From: an uncultured Christensenellaceae bacterium
GTDB lineage: Bacteria; Bacillota; Clostridia; Christensenellales; Pumilibacteraceae
NCBI GenBank assembly: GCA_910588315.1
Contig: CAJUQF010000006.1
Span: 17,329-28,189, forward strand
Direction of reading: 5' to 3'
Length of the DNA stretch: 10,861 nt
Part shown: piece after piece, positions 1 through 6,274 of the stretch
Layout: every line of letters starts with the position of its first letter
Numbering within the stretch: position 1 is the first letter of the stretch
Position numbers and translations under genes: made by a program
Notes under the pieces: generated by a model
The model's database searches: none
Told to the model about the DNA's origin: nothing
What the model saw: the letters and a program-made list of their open reading frames with translations, nothing else

Positions 1-720
1 GTTATGAATCTGATCCTGCAAAATATCGTTCAATTCACGCGTCTCTTCCCTGCCGGATACATTGTACACCATTTTATATTTCGGTGCGGAATGTACGCGA
101 GCGTCGAGAGCTTTGCGAAGTTCATAAGACGCTTTTTCGAGCAAAGACGAATGGAACGCACCCGAAACGTTGAGCGGTATGGTAAGTTTTGCACCAGACG
201 CTTTAAGTTTTTCCGTAGCTCTGTCGACCGCGGCGTTTTCACCCGTGATCACTATCTGACCGGGACAGTTGTAATTTGCGATCTCGACCACGCCGTCCGT
301 ACTTTTTACTTCGCCGAGCACGGTATCGCGATCGAGTCCGATTATAGCCGTCATCTTCGTCGTGCCGAGCGGCAGCGCGTTTTGCATGATCTCGCCGCGC
401 GCCGAGATTATTTCCATCGCGTTTTCGATATCCCAAACGCCCGCAAAAGCAAGCGCGGTGTATTCGCCGAGCGACAGACCGCAGCAATACTCGGGTTCGA
501 TATGCTCGGCAACGAGCGAGGCTATAGCATAGCCTGTGAGCAGCATCGCGGGCTGAACATATTTGGTCTCGCCGAGTTTTTGCGCATCGTTAAAGCAAAT
601 ATCCCGCACTTCGGGAAACGCATCGAAAACCGCTCTCGCCTTTTCCGAGTTTTCGTAGAAATCTTTGCCCTGACCTACATATTGACTGCCTTGACCGGCA
701 AAACAGAATGCCGTTTTCAT
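1..720 (-). CDS. fabD: Malonyl-CoA:ACP transacylase FabD (3' end cut by window edge)
   Basis: FabD moves malonyl from CoA to the phosphopantetheine arm of ACP, giving the extender unit for chain elongation in the cytoplasm. The start is the ATG at 718-720, with a GGAG site (729-732) eight bases upstream. The 240 visible codons show the N-terminal FAGQGSQ motif (residues 7-13), the nucleophile elbow GLSLGEY with Ser83, and the catalytic His190 in GAFHSS. These match the Ser/His pair of the family. The elbow has Leu where many FabDs have His (GHSLGE), which I believe is common in clostridial versions. FabD is usually about 300-315 residues, so roughly 70 C-terminal residues lie beyond the left edge. 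It is the last visible gene of the operon, 37 bases after accA; more genes may follow. Confidence 0.95.
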   Translation of the reverse strand, partial: MKTAFCFAGQGSQYVGQGKDFYENSEKARAVFDAFPEVRDICFNDAQKLGETKYVQPAMLLTGYAIASLVAEHIEPEYCCGLSLGEYTALAFAGVWDIENAMEIISARGEIMQNALPLGTTKMTAIIGLDRDTVLGEVKSTDGVVEIANYNCPGQIVITGENAAVDRATEKLKASGAKLTIPLNVSGAFHSSLLEKASYELRKALDARVHSAPKYKMVYNVSGREETRELNDILQDQIHN

Positions 721-757
721 ATTTTATTCTCCGGTGTTTGATACTATCCGTCCCCTG

Positions 758-1669
758 TTAAATCGAACGGTATTTGTTATAACGTTTTTCCACAAGCTCG
801 TCGACATTTATTGCGGATAACTCGGCGATCTTTGCCGACAGTTTTTGTCTGAGCATAGCCGCCGTCTCGTCGCCTATATCGGTTAATCCGCCGAGCGGCT
901 CGTCTATTATCTCGTCGACGATATGTTTCTCTTTGAGGTCTGCGGCGGTGAGCTTCATATGCTCGCATATTTCTTTCATGTTGAGCGTGTTTTTAAACAG
1001 TATGGACGACAACCCTTCCGGCGAAAGCACGGAATACACCGCATTGCCGAACATATAAATGTAATCGGATACGGTAAGCGCAAGCGCGCCGCCGCTGCCG
1101 CCTTCCGACAGGACTATCGCGATCACCGGCGTTTTCAGCATCGAAAATTCCATAAGGTTTTCAGCTATGGCACGCGCCTGACCGCGCTCTTCCGCGCCCC
1201 TGCCGGGATAGGCGCCGGACGTATCCACGATCGTTATTACGGGACGGTGAAACTTTTCCGCCTGTTTTGCAAGCCGCAACGCTTTACGGTAACCCTCCGG
1301 CGAAGTCATGCCGAAATTGCGGCGTATGCTCTCGCTCGTGTCGGAACCTTTCGCCTGCGCTATTACCGTGACGGGCGTACCGCACAGAAACGCGAGCCCG
1401 GATATTATGGATTCGTCGTCGGCAAAATACCTATCGCCTTTAAGCTCGACGAAATCGGTAAACAGTTTGGAGATAAGCGCTTTCGCCGTTACGCGGCGTT
1501 TACTGCGCGCGATACATACTCTGTCCCATGCCGAAAGATCGGTATACGTCTCGCGCATGAGCGCATCGAGTTCCGCGCGCGTATTGTCGAATTCTTCCGT
1601 GCCGACGGTAAGCGACAGCAGTCTGTTTTGCAATGCGGTTATTTTCGATTCGTTTTCCTGAACGTTCAT
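758..1669 (-). CDS. accA: Acetyl-CoA carboxylase carboxyltransferase subunit alpha (AccA)
   Basis: AccA is the alpha subunit of the carboxyltransferase half of acetyl-CoA carboxylase. With AccD it transfers the carboxyl group from carboxybiotin on AccB to acetyl-CoA, giving malonyl-CoA. The protein has 303 residues, close to the usual 310-320. An N-terminal helical segment (about 1-70) precedes the crotonase-like core. The core carries NFGMTSPEGYRKALRL (118-133), DTSGAYPG (149-156), SEGGSGGALAL (188-198) and YSVLSPEGLSSIL (212-224), all aligning with family signatures. The ATG overlaps the accD stop in an ATGA arrangement (1666-1669), so translation is probably coupled and supports the equal subunit ratio the heterotetramer needs. 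The order accC-accD-accA is the common Firmicutes arrangement. Confidence 0.97.
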   Translation of the reverse strand: MNVQENESKITALQNRLLSLTVGTEEFDNTRAELDALMRETYTDLSAWDRVCIARSKRRVTAKALISKLFTDFVELKGDRYFADDESIISGLAFLCGTPVTVIAQAKGSDTSESIRRNFGMTSPEGYRKALRLAKQAEKFHRPVITIVDTSGAYPGRGAEERGQARAIAENLMEFSMLKTPVIAIVLSEGGSGGALALTVSDYIYMFGNAVYSVLSPEGLSSILFKNTLNMKEICEHMKLTAADLKEKHIVDEIIDEPLGGLTDIGDETAAMLRQKLSAKIAELSAINVDELVEKRYNKYRSI

Positions 1670-2547
1670 AATGCCTTATACCCGTGCAATCTTAAAAGCA
1701 GTGCGAGCGTATCGCTCATGTTCTTGCGTTCGACGATCTTGTCGATATAACCTTTTTTGAGCAAAAACTCCGAGGTCTGGAATTCGGCGGGCAACACTTC
1801 TTTAATCGTGTTCTCTATTACACGCTTACCCGCAAAACCTATGAGCGTCTTGGGTTCGGACAGCGTTATGTCGGAAAGCGACGCGAACGATGCGCTTACC
1901 CCGCCCGTCGTAGGGTCGGTAAGCACCGAGATATACAGACCGGTATCGCGCGCCTTGGCTATCGCCTGAGACGTCTTTGCCATTTGGAAAAGCGATACGA
2001 TGCCCTCTTGCATTCTCGCGCCGCCCGAACACGTAAAGATTATAAGCGGTAATTTTTCTTTTGCCGCAAGCTCGGCAAGCTGCGTTATCTTCTCGCCGCA
2101 CACCTTGCCCATCGAGCCCATCATGAAGTAACTATCCATCACTCCTACGAGCGTTTTTATACCTTTTATCGTGCCGCGAACGCACACGACCGACTCGTTC
2201 TCGCCCGACTCGCTTCGCGCTTTTTCGAGCTTGGTCTCGTAACCCGGAAAATCGGGATAATCGATCGTTATATCCGTAAACAGCTCTTCATAGCCGCCGT
2301 CCATTACGGTATCCAGCCGTTCACGCGCGTGCAGTCTCGCCTGTGCGCCGCAAAACGGACATACCTTAAATGCGGCGACGTACTCCTCTTCGGGTATATA
2401 CTTGCCGCACGACAAACACTTCGTCATAAGGTTTTCCGGAATATCCGTCTTGGGCTTAGTTCCCTGACGACGGGTAAATTTCAACGATTCGAGCGCTTTG
2501 TTAAACTCTCTGATCTGCTTTTTGCGTTTATCGAATATTCGTTCCAT
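1666..2547 (-). CDS. accD: Acetyl-CoA carboxylase carboxyltransferase subunit beta (AccD)
   Basis: AccD is the zinc-containing beta subunit that pairs with AccA in the carboxyltransferase. From the chosen start the protein has 293 residues. The four-Cys zinc ribbon is Cys44, Cys47, Cys63 and Cys66 (CLSC...CPFC). Downstream are GSMGKVCGEK, SGGARMQEG, QMAKTSQA, LTDPTTGGVSASFASL and IGFAGKRVIE, in the order seen in known AccD proteins. An in-frame ATG exists at 2571, but the ATG at 2545-2547 has a GGAG four bases upstream and gives the expected N-terminus (MERIFDK...), so I prefer it. The gene overlaps the end of accC by 20 bases and accA by 4 bases, consistent with one transcript and coupled translation. 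Confidence 0.95.
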   Translation of the reverse strand: MERIFDKRKKQIREFNKALESLKFTRRQGTKPKTDIPENLMTKCLSCGKYIPEEEYVAAFKVCPFCGAQARLHARERLDTVMDGGYEELFTDITIDYPDFPGYETKLEKARSESGENESVVCVRGTIKGIKTLVGVMDSYFMMGSMGKVCGEKITQLAELAAKEKLPLIIFTCSGGARMQEGIVSLFQMAKTSQAIAKARDTGLYISVLTDPTTGGVSASFASLSDITLSEPKTLIGFAGKRVIENTIKEVLPAEFQTSEFLLKKGYIDKIVERKNMSDTLALLLRLHGYKAL

Positions 2548-3886
2548 TATTCTCCAAAAACTCGTCCACAAATCCCGTGTCGTAATCGCCGCGGATAAAA
2601 TCCGGATGGTGCAATATCATGTACTGACTTTCGACCGTCGTGTCGACGCCTTCGATCAAAAGCTCCTCGAGCGCGCAGCGCATCTTGCGTATTGCGTCCA
2701 ATCTCGTCGGCGCGTGAGCTATCATCTTCAATATCATCGAGTCGTAAAACGGGGAGACCTCGCCGCCCGTATACAAGTCGGTATCTATCCTTATACCGTT
2801 ACCGCCGGGACAGTGCAAAAAGTTTATTTTACCCGCAGTAGGACGGAAATTGTTTCTTATATCTTCGGCGTTTATACGGCATTCTATGGCGTGACCGTTA
2901 CACGAAATATCGCTCTGCTTGTACGGGAGCTTGCCGCCGTCGGCGAGTCGGATCATCGTTTTTATGATATCCATGCCCGTTATTTCTTCCGTCACGCAAT
3001 GTTCGACTTGAACGCGCGTGTTCATTTCTATAAAATAGAAATCGTCGTTTTGATCGAGCAAAAACTCGACCGTACCGACGTTGTCGTATCCGACCGAGCG
3101 GCAAACCTTGACCGCCGCTTCGTACAGCGCATTTTTGAGCTTTGCGCTCAGTCCGAAACAAGGCGCTTCTTCGAGCATCTTCTGATTGCGGCGCTGTACC
3201 GAACAGTTGCGTTCGAAAAGATGCACCGCATGACCGAACTTGTCGCACATGACCTGCACTTCCACATGCCGGGGACGCTCTATATACTTTTCGATATACA
3301 TGCGATCGTCAGAGAAGAACTTTTTAGCTTCGGCTTGCGCCTCCGCCCAACGTATTTCGAGTTCGTTCGTGGACCGCACGATCCTGATTCCTCTGCCGCC
3401 GCCGCCCGACGCTGCCTTTATGAGTACGGGATAACCTATTTTTTCCGCGAGTGCGCCCGCCGATCCAAGCTCGATCGCACCGTCGCTGCCCGGAATTACC
3501 GGGATACCGGCATTCTTGACGGTAGTGCACGCCGCCGCCTTATCGCCCATTTTCTCCATGACCTGCGGGTTAGGTCCGATAAACTTCATTCCGCACTTTT
3601 CCACCATGGCGGCAAATCCGGCATTCTCCGATAAAAAGCCGCATCCGGGATGGACCGCGTCGCAGCCGGTAAGCGCCGCAACGCTGAGAATATTTGCGAT
3701 GTTCAAATACGAATCCGCGCTTGCCGCACCGCCTATACAATAACTCTCGGTGGCAAGCTGAGCATGGAGCGCATTGACGTCCGGTTCGGAATATACCGCG
3801 ACCGTGTCGATCTTAAGCTCCTTGCACGCGCGTATTATTCTGACGGCAATTTCGCCGCGATTGGCTATCAGTAGTTTTTTTATCAT
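2528..3886 (-). CDS. accC: Biotin carboxylase subunit of acetyl-CoA carboxylase (AccC)
   Basis: AccC is the ATP-grasp enzyme that carboxylates the biotin on AccB using bicarbonate and ATP. It has 452 residues, the usual length. It opens with KKLLIANRGEIAVRIIRAC (3-21), the N-terminal pre-ATP-grasp fold. The glycine-rich ATP loop is AASGGGGRG (158-166), followed by the ERPRHVEVQV strand (203-212). The catalytic stretch FIEMNTRVQVEH includes Glu287, Asn289, Arg291 and Glu295. HAIECRINAED (332-342) and the C-terminal domain follow. One deviation is Cys297 where nearly all relatives have Pro (EHPVTE). Upstream, AAGAAG lies close to the ATG. The gene is separated from accB by 520 bases of repeats, unusual for an accBC pair. 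It overlaps accD at the other end. Confidence 0.97.
   Translation of the reverse strand: MIKKLLIANRGEIAVRIIRACKELKIDTVAVYSEPDVNALHAQLATESYCIGGAASADSYLNIANILSVAALTGCDAVHPGCGFLSENAGFAAMVEKCGMKFIGPNPQVMEKMGDKAAACTTVKNAGIPVIPGSDGAIELGSAGALAEKIGYPVLIKAASGGGGRGIRIVRSTNELEIRWAEAQAEAKKFFSDDRMYIEKYIERPRHVEVQVMCDKFGHAVHLFERNCSVQRRNQKMLEEAPCFGLSAKLKNALYEAAVKVCRSVGYDNVGTVEFLLDQNDDFYFIEMNTRVQVEHCVTEEITGMDIIKTMIRLADGGKLPYKQSDISCNGHAIECRINAEDIRNNFRPTAGKINFLHCPGGNGIRIDTDLYTGGEVSPFYDSMILKMIAHAPTRLDAIRKMRCALEELLIEGVDTTVESQYMILHHPDFIRGDYDTGFVDEFLENNGTNIR
2552..2555 (-). promoter_or_regulatory. Ribosome binding site deciding the accD start
   Basis: GGAG on the minus strand lies four bases before the ATG at 2545-2547, inside the 3' end of accC. 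The upstream in-frame ATG at 2569-2571 would put this site inside the coding region. The site therefore favours the shorter AccD and implies coupling to accC translation. Confidence 0.7.
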
Positions 3887-3925
3887 GTTTATCTTCTTTT
3901 ATACCATTACCGCCCGTTTCATCGA

Positions 3926-4009
3926 TCGTAGGGCGGTGAGACCCTTGACCGCCGCCTCATGGATCATTGTTTGTCTACATCGGAGCGCAAGGGTCTGCGC
4001 TCCCTACGA
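3926..4009. repeat. Palindromic intergenic element, copy 1 (84 bp, complete)
   Basis: The ends are perfect 8-bp inverted repeats, TCGTAGGG and CCCTACGA. The pairing extends outward with ATCGATC on the left and GATCGAT (4011-4017) on the right. Inside are two small hairpins: GGCGGT/ACCGCC (3932-3937 and 3948-3953) and GGAGCGCA/TGCGCTCC (3982-3989 and 3996-4003). AGACCCTTG (3939-3947) in the left loop region is exactly complementary to CAAGGGTCT (3988-3996) in the right arm, so the element can fold as one long cruciform or as two hairpins with complementary loops. It has no coding potential and looks like a small non-autonomous MITE- or REP-type repeat. I see no transposase. Confidence 0.85.
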
Positions 4010-4296
4010 AGATCGATTCTATTGTTGTTTTCCGTAAGTACATCGTTACGGTTTAAGATATATCACTCTTTATTTCTTTACCTATTGCAAAGCATTTATG
4101 TTGTGTAATTCGTAGGGCAGGCAGACCCTTGCCTGCCATTTCTTTGTTTATTGCCTTGCCATAAGCGGAGCGCAGGGAGGTCTAAAGCTCCCTACGAAAA
4201 TCAATTCGATGATATTTCCCGTTGGTACATCGTTACGGTTGACGGTATATAACTCTTTATTTCTTTACCTATCGCAAAGCATTTACAATGTGTAAT
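4010..4296. repeat. About 100-bp spacer sequence present twice between the palindromic elements
   Basis: The two inter-element spacers, 4010-4109 and 4198-4296, are diverged direct repeats. They share blocks such as TACATCGTTACGGTT, CTCTTTATTTCTTTACCTAT, GCAAAGCATTTA and TGTGTAATTCG in the same order. With the palindromes, this makes a tandem unit of about 184-187 bp repeated roughly two and a third times. This points to segmental duplication of an element plus its flank rather than three independent insertions. The whole 3887-4406 gap has no supportable gene. The only open frame there overlaps the 3' end of accB and has no family features. Confidence 0.8.
4110..4197. repeat. Palindromic intergenic element, copy 2 (88 bp, complete)
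   Basis: This copy has the same TCGTAGGG/CCCTACGA ends as copy 1. The left hairpin is perfect, GGCAGGCA (4116-4123) and TGCCTGCC (4130-4137) with loop GACCCT. The right hairpin is weaker, GGAGC (4167-4171) with GCTCC (4187-4191). The middle (4138-4166) differs from copy 1, so the arms are conserved better than the core. Compensating stem changes between copies (GGCGGT/ACCGCC versus GGCAGGCA/TGCCTGCC) suggest that the stem is maintained. Confidence 0.85.
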
Positions 4297-4356
4297 TCGT
4301 AGGGCAGGCAGACCCTTGACCGCCGCTTCTTGGATCATTGCTTGTCCACATGCGGA
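4297..4356. repeat. Palindromic intergenic element, copy 3 (right arm missing)
   Basis: It begins with TCGTAGGG like the other copies. The first bases (GGCAGGCAGACCC) match copy 2, but the continuation (TTGACCGCCGC, then TGGATCATTG and TGTCCACAT) matches copy 1, so it is a mosaic of the two. Similarity to copy 1 fades around 4356 and no CCCTACGA end follows, so the right arm has been lost. The truncation point lies about 50 bases from the accB stop codon. The right boundary is approximate. Confidence 0.75.
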
Positions 4357-4406
4357 ACAAATGGCTCGCTTTTCTGCGCAGTGCTTATAATGCCCGCCGA
4401 CGAAAT

Positions 4407-4850
4407 TTATTTTTTCTCGATGGCGACAAGTTTTTGCCCGAACTCCACCATTTTGCCGTCGACGGCAAGTATTTCTTTGATCACGCCGTCGCACGGCGCA
4501 ACGATGTCGTTCATCATCTTCATAGCTTCGATCGCGCAAACGGGCTGACCTTTTTTTACCGCGGTACCGATCGGCGCTATCTCCGCGCCCTGCGACTTGC
4601 CGTAAAATATACCGACAAGCGGCGCCGTCACATATTCGTAATTCGAGTTCGAGTCCGTCGCCGCGGCTTCCGCAGCGGCGTTCGCGCCGACAACCGATCG
4701 ACTTTCGTCGCTTGCGGGCGCGTTAGCTCGCTTATCGAGTTTGAGCTTGAAGTTGTCGTATTCCAAATATAAATACGTAAGTTCGGAATTTTCGAACTTC
4801 TCCATAAATTTGACCAGATCGTCCGGTTTTTTAAAGATATTAATTTCCAT
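4407..4850 (-). CDS. accB: Biotin carboxyl carrier protein of acetyl-CoA carboxylase (AccB)
   Basis: AccB carries the biotin that shuttles CO2 from AccC to the AccAD carboxyltransferase. It has 147 residues, a normal length. The N-terminal region (1-40) is a helical/strand segment. An Ala/Ser/Asn-rich linker (about 41-72) follows, then the biotinyl domain (73-147). The biotinylation site is Lys111 in CAIEAMKMMNDI. The YVTAPLVGIFY start of the domain and the GVIKEILAVDGKMVEFGQKL end are typical. The ATG overlaps the end of the preceding ACP gene by 11 bases, with AGGAAA just upstream. Unlike most accB genes it is not directly followed by accC: 520 bases of repeats lie between. The biotin ligase needed to modify it is not in the window. 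Confidence 0.96.
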   Translation of the reverse strand: MEINIFKKPDDLVKFMEKFENSELTYLYLEYDNFKLKLDKRANAPASDESRSVVGANAAAEAAATDSNSNYEYVTAPLVGIFYGKSQGAEIAPIGTAVKKGQPVCAIEAMKMMNDIVAPCDGVIKEILAVDGKMVEFGQKLVAIEKK

Positions 4851-5073
4851 AGTTTCCTGCTTTTATCTTGACTAAACGCACTACGTCGTCCACGGTAACG
4901 TTCTCGTCTATTTCGCATTGATCGAATTTGACGCCGTAACGACTTTCGACGGCGAGCATTACTTCGAGTACGGACAAACTGTCCATTAGTCCTTTGAGTC
5001 TTGAGACGCGTTCGATAGAACCGCTGTCGACATTGGCAACGTCCGCAATGATCGATTTTATCTCTTCGTACAT
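4840..5073 (-). CDS. Acyl carrier protein (free-standing)
   Basis: This is a 77-residue acyl carrier protein, about the standard size, that holds growing acyl chains on a phosphopantetheine arm. The attachment site is Ser32 in GLMDSLSVLEV (28-38), followed by the acidic helix and a YGVKFD turn typical of the ACP fold. The start is the ATG at 5071-5073, with AGGAG (5079-5083) five bases upstream. An in-frame ATG at 5109 would run into the preceding gene and lacks a ribosome site. The GLMDSLS site differs from the LGADSLD site of classical AcpP and from the DSID site of the other ACP in this cluster. The two carriers may therefore serve different partners. It lies eight bases after the flavoprotein gene and overlaps accB. 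Confidence 0.93.
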   Translation of the reverse strand: MYEEIKSIIADVANVDSGSIERVSRLKGLMDSLSVLEVMLAVESRYGVKFDQCEIDENVTVDDVVRLVKIKAGNYGN

Positions 5074-5078
5074 AACGT

Positions 5079-5083
5079 CTCCT
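5079..5083 (-). promoter_or_regulatory. Ribosome binding site deciding the ACP start
   Basis: AGGAG on the minus strand lies five bases before the ATG at 5071-5073 and overlaps the TAG stop (5082-5084) of the flavoprotein gene. This makes the shorter 77-residue ACP the likely product. Confidence 0.75.
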
Positions 5084-5840
5084 ATTTTCGGTCTTTGAAC
5101 CCGTTCCAAAACGCGTCGATAAGCACTTTATACGTCTCGTTGCCGAACGGCGGACGCTTAAGGTTTTCCACCGTTTCCTGCGACAGCGCTCCGTTTATCG
5201 CAAACTCGCGACCCGCCGCAATATATTTTTCCATGTGCTTACTTAACCTTCGTTCCGCACCGGCGTAATCGAGTTTGGAAAGCGTCTGCAGCTGCGGACA
5301 AAAAATCGGAGTATAATTGTTTCTGCCGCAAATACAATCGAACTGCGCTATGAGCGGCGCATAAACTTTATCCGCGTCTGTATAAGCACAACTCGAAACA
5401 ATGACGAACCTACGATCTTCCTGCGGCTTGAACACTCCGTGAAAACTCGATCCGTCCGTCGGCGGGACCTGTCCGCGATACGGACTCATCATACCGAGCA
5501 TTCTGTCGGTAAACACTTTGAGCGTTCCCGGCATTCCGAAAAAATACAGCGGGAAACTCTCGATAAAAACGTCTGAACACTCGATCTTGCGCTTGACTTC
5601 CGCGATATCGTCGCCGCGCAAAACGCACTCGCCGCCCGTCGCGCCCCAGCACGAAAGACAGCCCCTGCACGGTTTGATATCGAGTTCGTCGAGCTTTACT
5701 GTCTCTGTTTCGATGTCGCAGACCTCTGAAAAACCTTTTAAAAAGTTTTCGGTAAGCAACATCGTACAGCCGTCGTGTCCCGACGGACTTGCATCCAATA
5801 CCAGTATCTTTTTACGTTTCGAACTGTCCCAACCGCTCAT
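5082..5840 (-). CDS. Flavodoxin-fold NAD(P)H-dependent oxidoreductase, iron-sulfur flavoprotein type
   Basis: The 252-residue protein belongs to the FMN reductase / flavodoxin-like family. KKILVLDASPSGHDGCT (10-26) is the first strand and FMN phosphate loop. DVFIESFPLYFFGMPGTLKVFTDR (90-113) is the usual second flavin-contact segment. Between them is CRGCLSCWGATGGEC, with Cys58, Cys61, Cys64 and Cys72. The spacing CX2CX2CX7C agrees with the compact cluster motif CX2CX2CX4-7C of iron-sulfur flavoproteins, so a 4Fe-4S cluster is plausible. The C-terminal part (about 150-252) has further Cys residues and no other recognised domain. No signal peptide or membrane segment is visible. It starts in a TAATG overlap with fabZ and ends eight bases before an ACP, so it is made together with the pathway enzymes. 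Its substrate is unknown; an enoyl or quinone reductase role is only a guess. Confidence 0.85.
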   Translation of the reverse strand: MSGWDSSKRKKILVLDASPSGHDGCTMLLTENFLKGFSEVCDIETETVKLDELDIKPCRGCLSCWGATGGECVLRGDDIAEVKRKIECSDVFIESFPLYFFGMPGTLKVFTDRMLGMMSPYRGQVPPTDGSSFHGVFKPQEDRRFVIVSSCAYTDADKVYAPLIAQFDCICGRNNYTPIFCPQLQTLSKLDYAGAERRLSKHMEKYIAAGREFAINGALSQETVENLKRPPFGNETYKVLIDAFWNGFKDRK

Positions 5841-6274
5841 TATTCACCGTAGATGGCGGCGCGGTCCACCGCCGTAAAAGTGAGACTGCCTTTTGCGCGT
5901 ACCGCGCCGTCCACTTTGACTACCGCGTCGAACGCCGACAGCGGTCCGCCCTTTGGCAGTTTGGTGACCGTAATGTCGAGCGTATCGCCCGGGATAACCG
6001 GCTTAACGAATTTGAAGCCGTCCACTTTGAGCAAAACGTAATACTGTTCGCCGTCGCCTTCGGTGACTATCGAGCAAAGCTGCGCACAGCTTTCTATGAT
6101 AAGCACGCCGGGCATTATGGGCGCGTCCGGGAAGTGTCCCGCAAAATACGGCTCGTTGACGCTGACGTTTTTTATTCCGCGCGCCATAACGTTAGGTTCG
6201 TACTCCGTCACACGCTCGATCATCTGAAAAGGCGGACGCTGACGGATACGCTTGTTTATCTCGTTTATGTTCAT
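5840..6274 (-). CDS. fabZ: 3-hydroxyacyl-ACP dehydratase, FabZ family
   Basis: FabZ removes water from 3-hydroxyacyl-ACP to give trans-2-enoyl-ACP. The 144-residue hot-dog protein has the usual length. The active-site segment AGHFPDAPIMPGVLIIESCAQ contains catalytic His47 and Glu61. The N-terminal PPFQMIERV (14-22) matches the common PFLLVDRV strand but lacks the preceding PHR. KFVKPVIPGDTLDI (88-101) is the conserved later strand. I chose the ATG at 6272-6274, which overlaps the fabG stop as TGATG and has GGAGG about 12 bases upstream. An in-frame ATG at 6328 would add residues encoded inside fabG that the family lacks. Its stop overlaps the next start as TAATG. The sequence is FabZ-like rather than FabA-like, so no isomerase activity is predicted. 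Confidence 0.93.
   Translation of the reverse strand: MNINEINKRIRQRPPFQMIERVTEYEPNVMARGIKNVSVNEPYFAGHFPDAPIMPGVLIIESCAQLCSIVTEGDGEQYYVLLKVDGFKFVKPVIPGDTLDITVTKLPKGGPLSAFDAVVKVDGAVRAKGSLTFTAVDRAAIYGE

Noticed and set aside
4..741. A 245-codon open frame on the plus strand at the left edge
   Set aside because: The minus strand here encodes FabD with GQGSQ, GLSLGE and GAFHS motifs; the plus-strand frame is antisense noise.
2498..3634. A 378-codon open frame on the plus strand opposite accC
   Set aside because: It lies wholly antisense to an intact, motif-complete accC, extending into the accC/accD overlap, and its translation has no domain-like pattern or good ribosome site.
3926..4197. The GC-rich hairpins in the accB-accC gap as rho-independent terminators
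   Set aside because: No T-run follows any of the stems on either strand, and accC downstream has no convincing promoter of its own, so termination here would be hard to reconcile with accC expression.
4010..4296. A promoter for accC in the AT-rich spacers (TTGCAA or TTGCGA with TATAT-like boxes)
   Set aside because: Spacing is about 19-20 bases and both boxes are poor; such matches are expected by chance in AT-rich DNA.
3887..4406. A CRISPR array
   Set aside because: The repeat unit is about 185 bp, palindromic and diverged, with spacers that are copies of each other rather than unique.
4201..4539. A 112-codon minus-strand frame covering part of the repeat array and the 3' end of accB
   Set aside because: It overlaps accB out of frame and the rest is repeat sequence. 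It has no ribosome site or protein signature.
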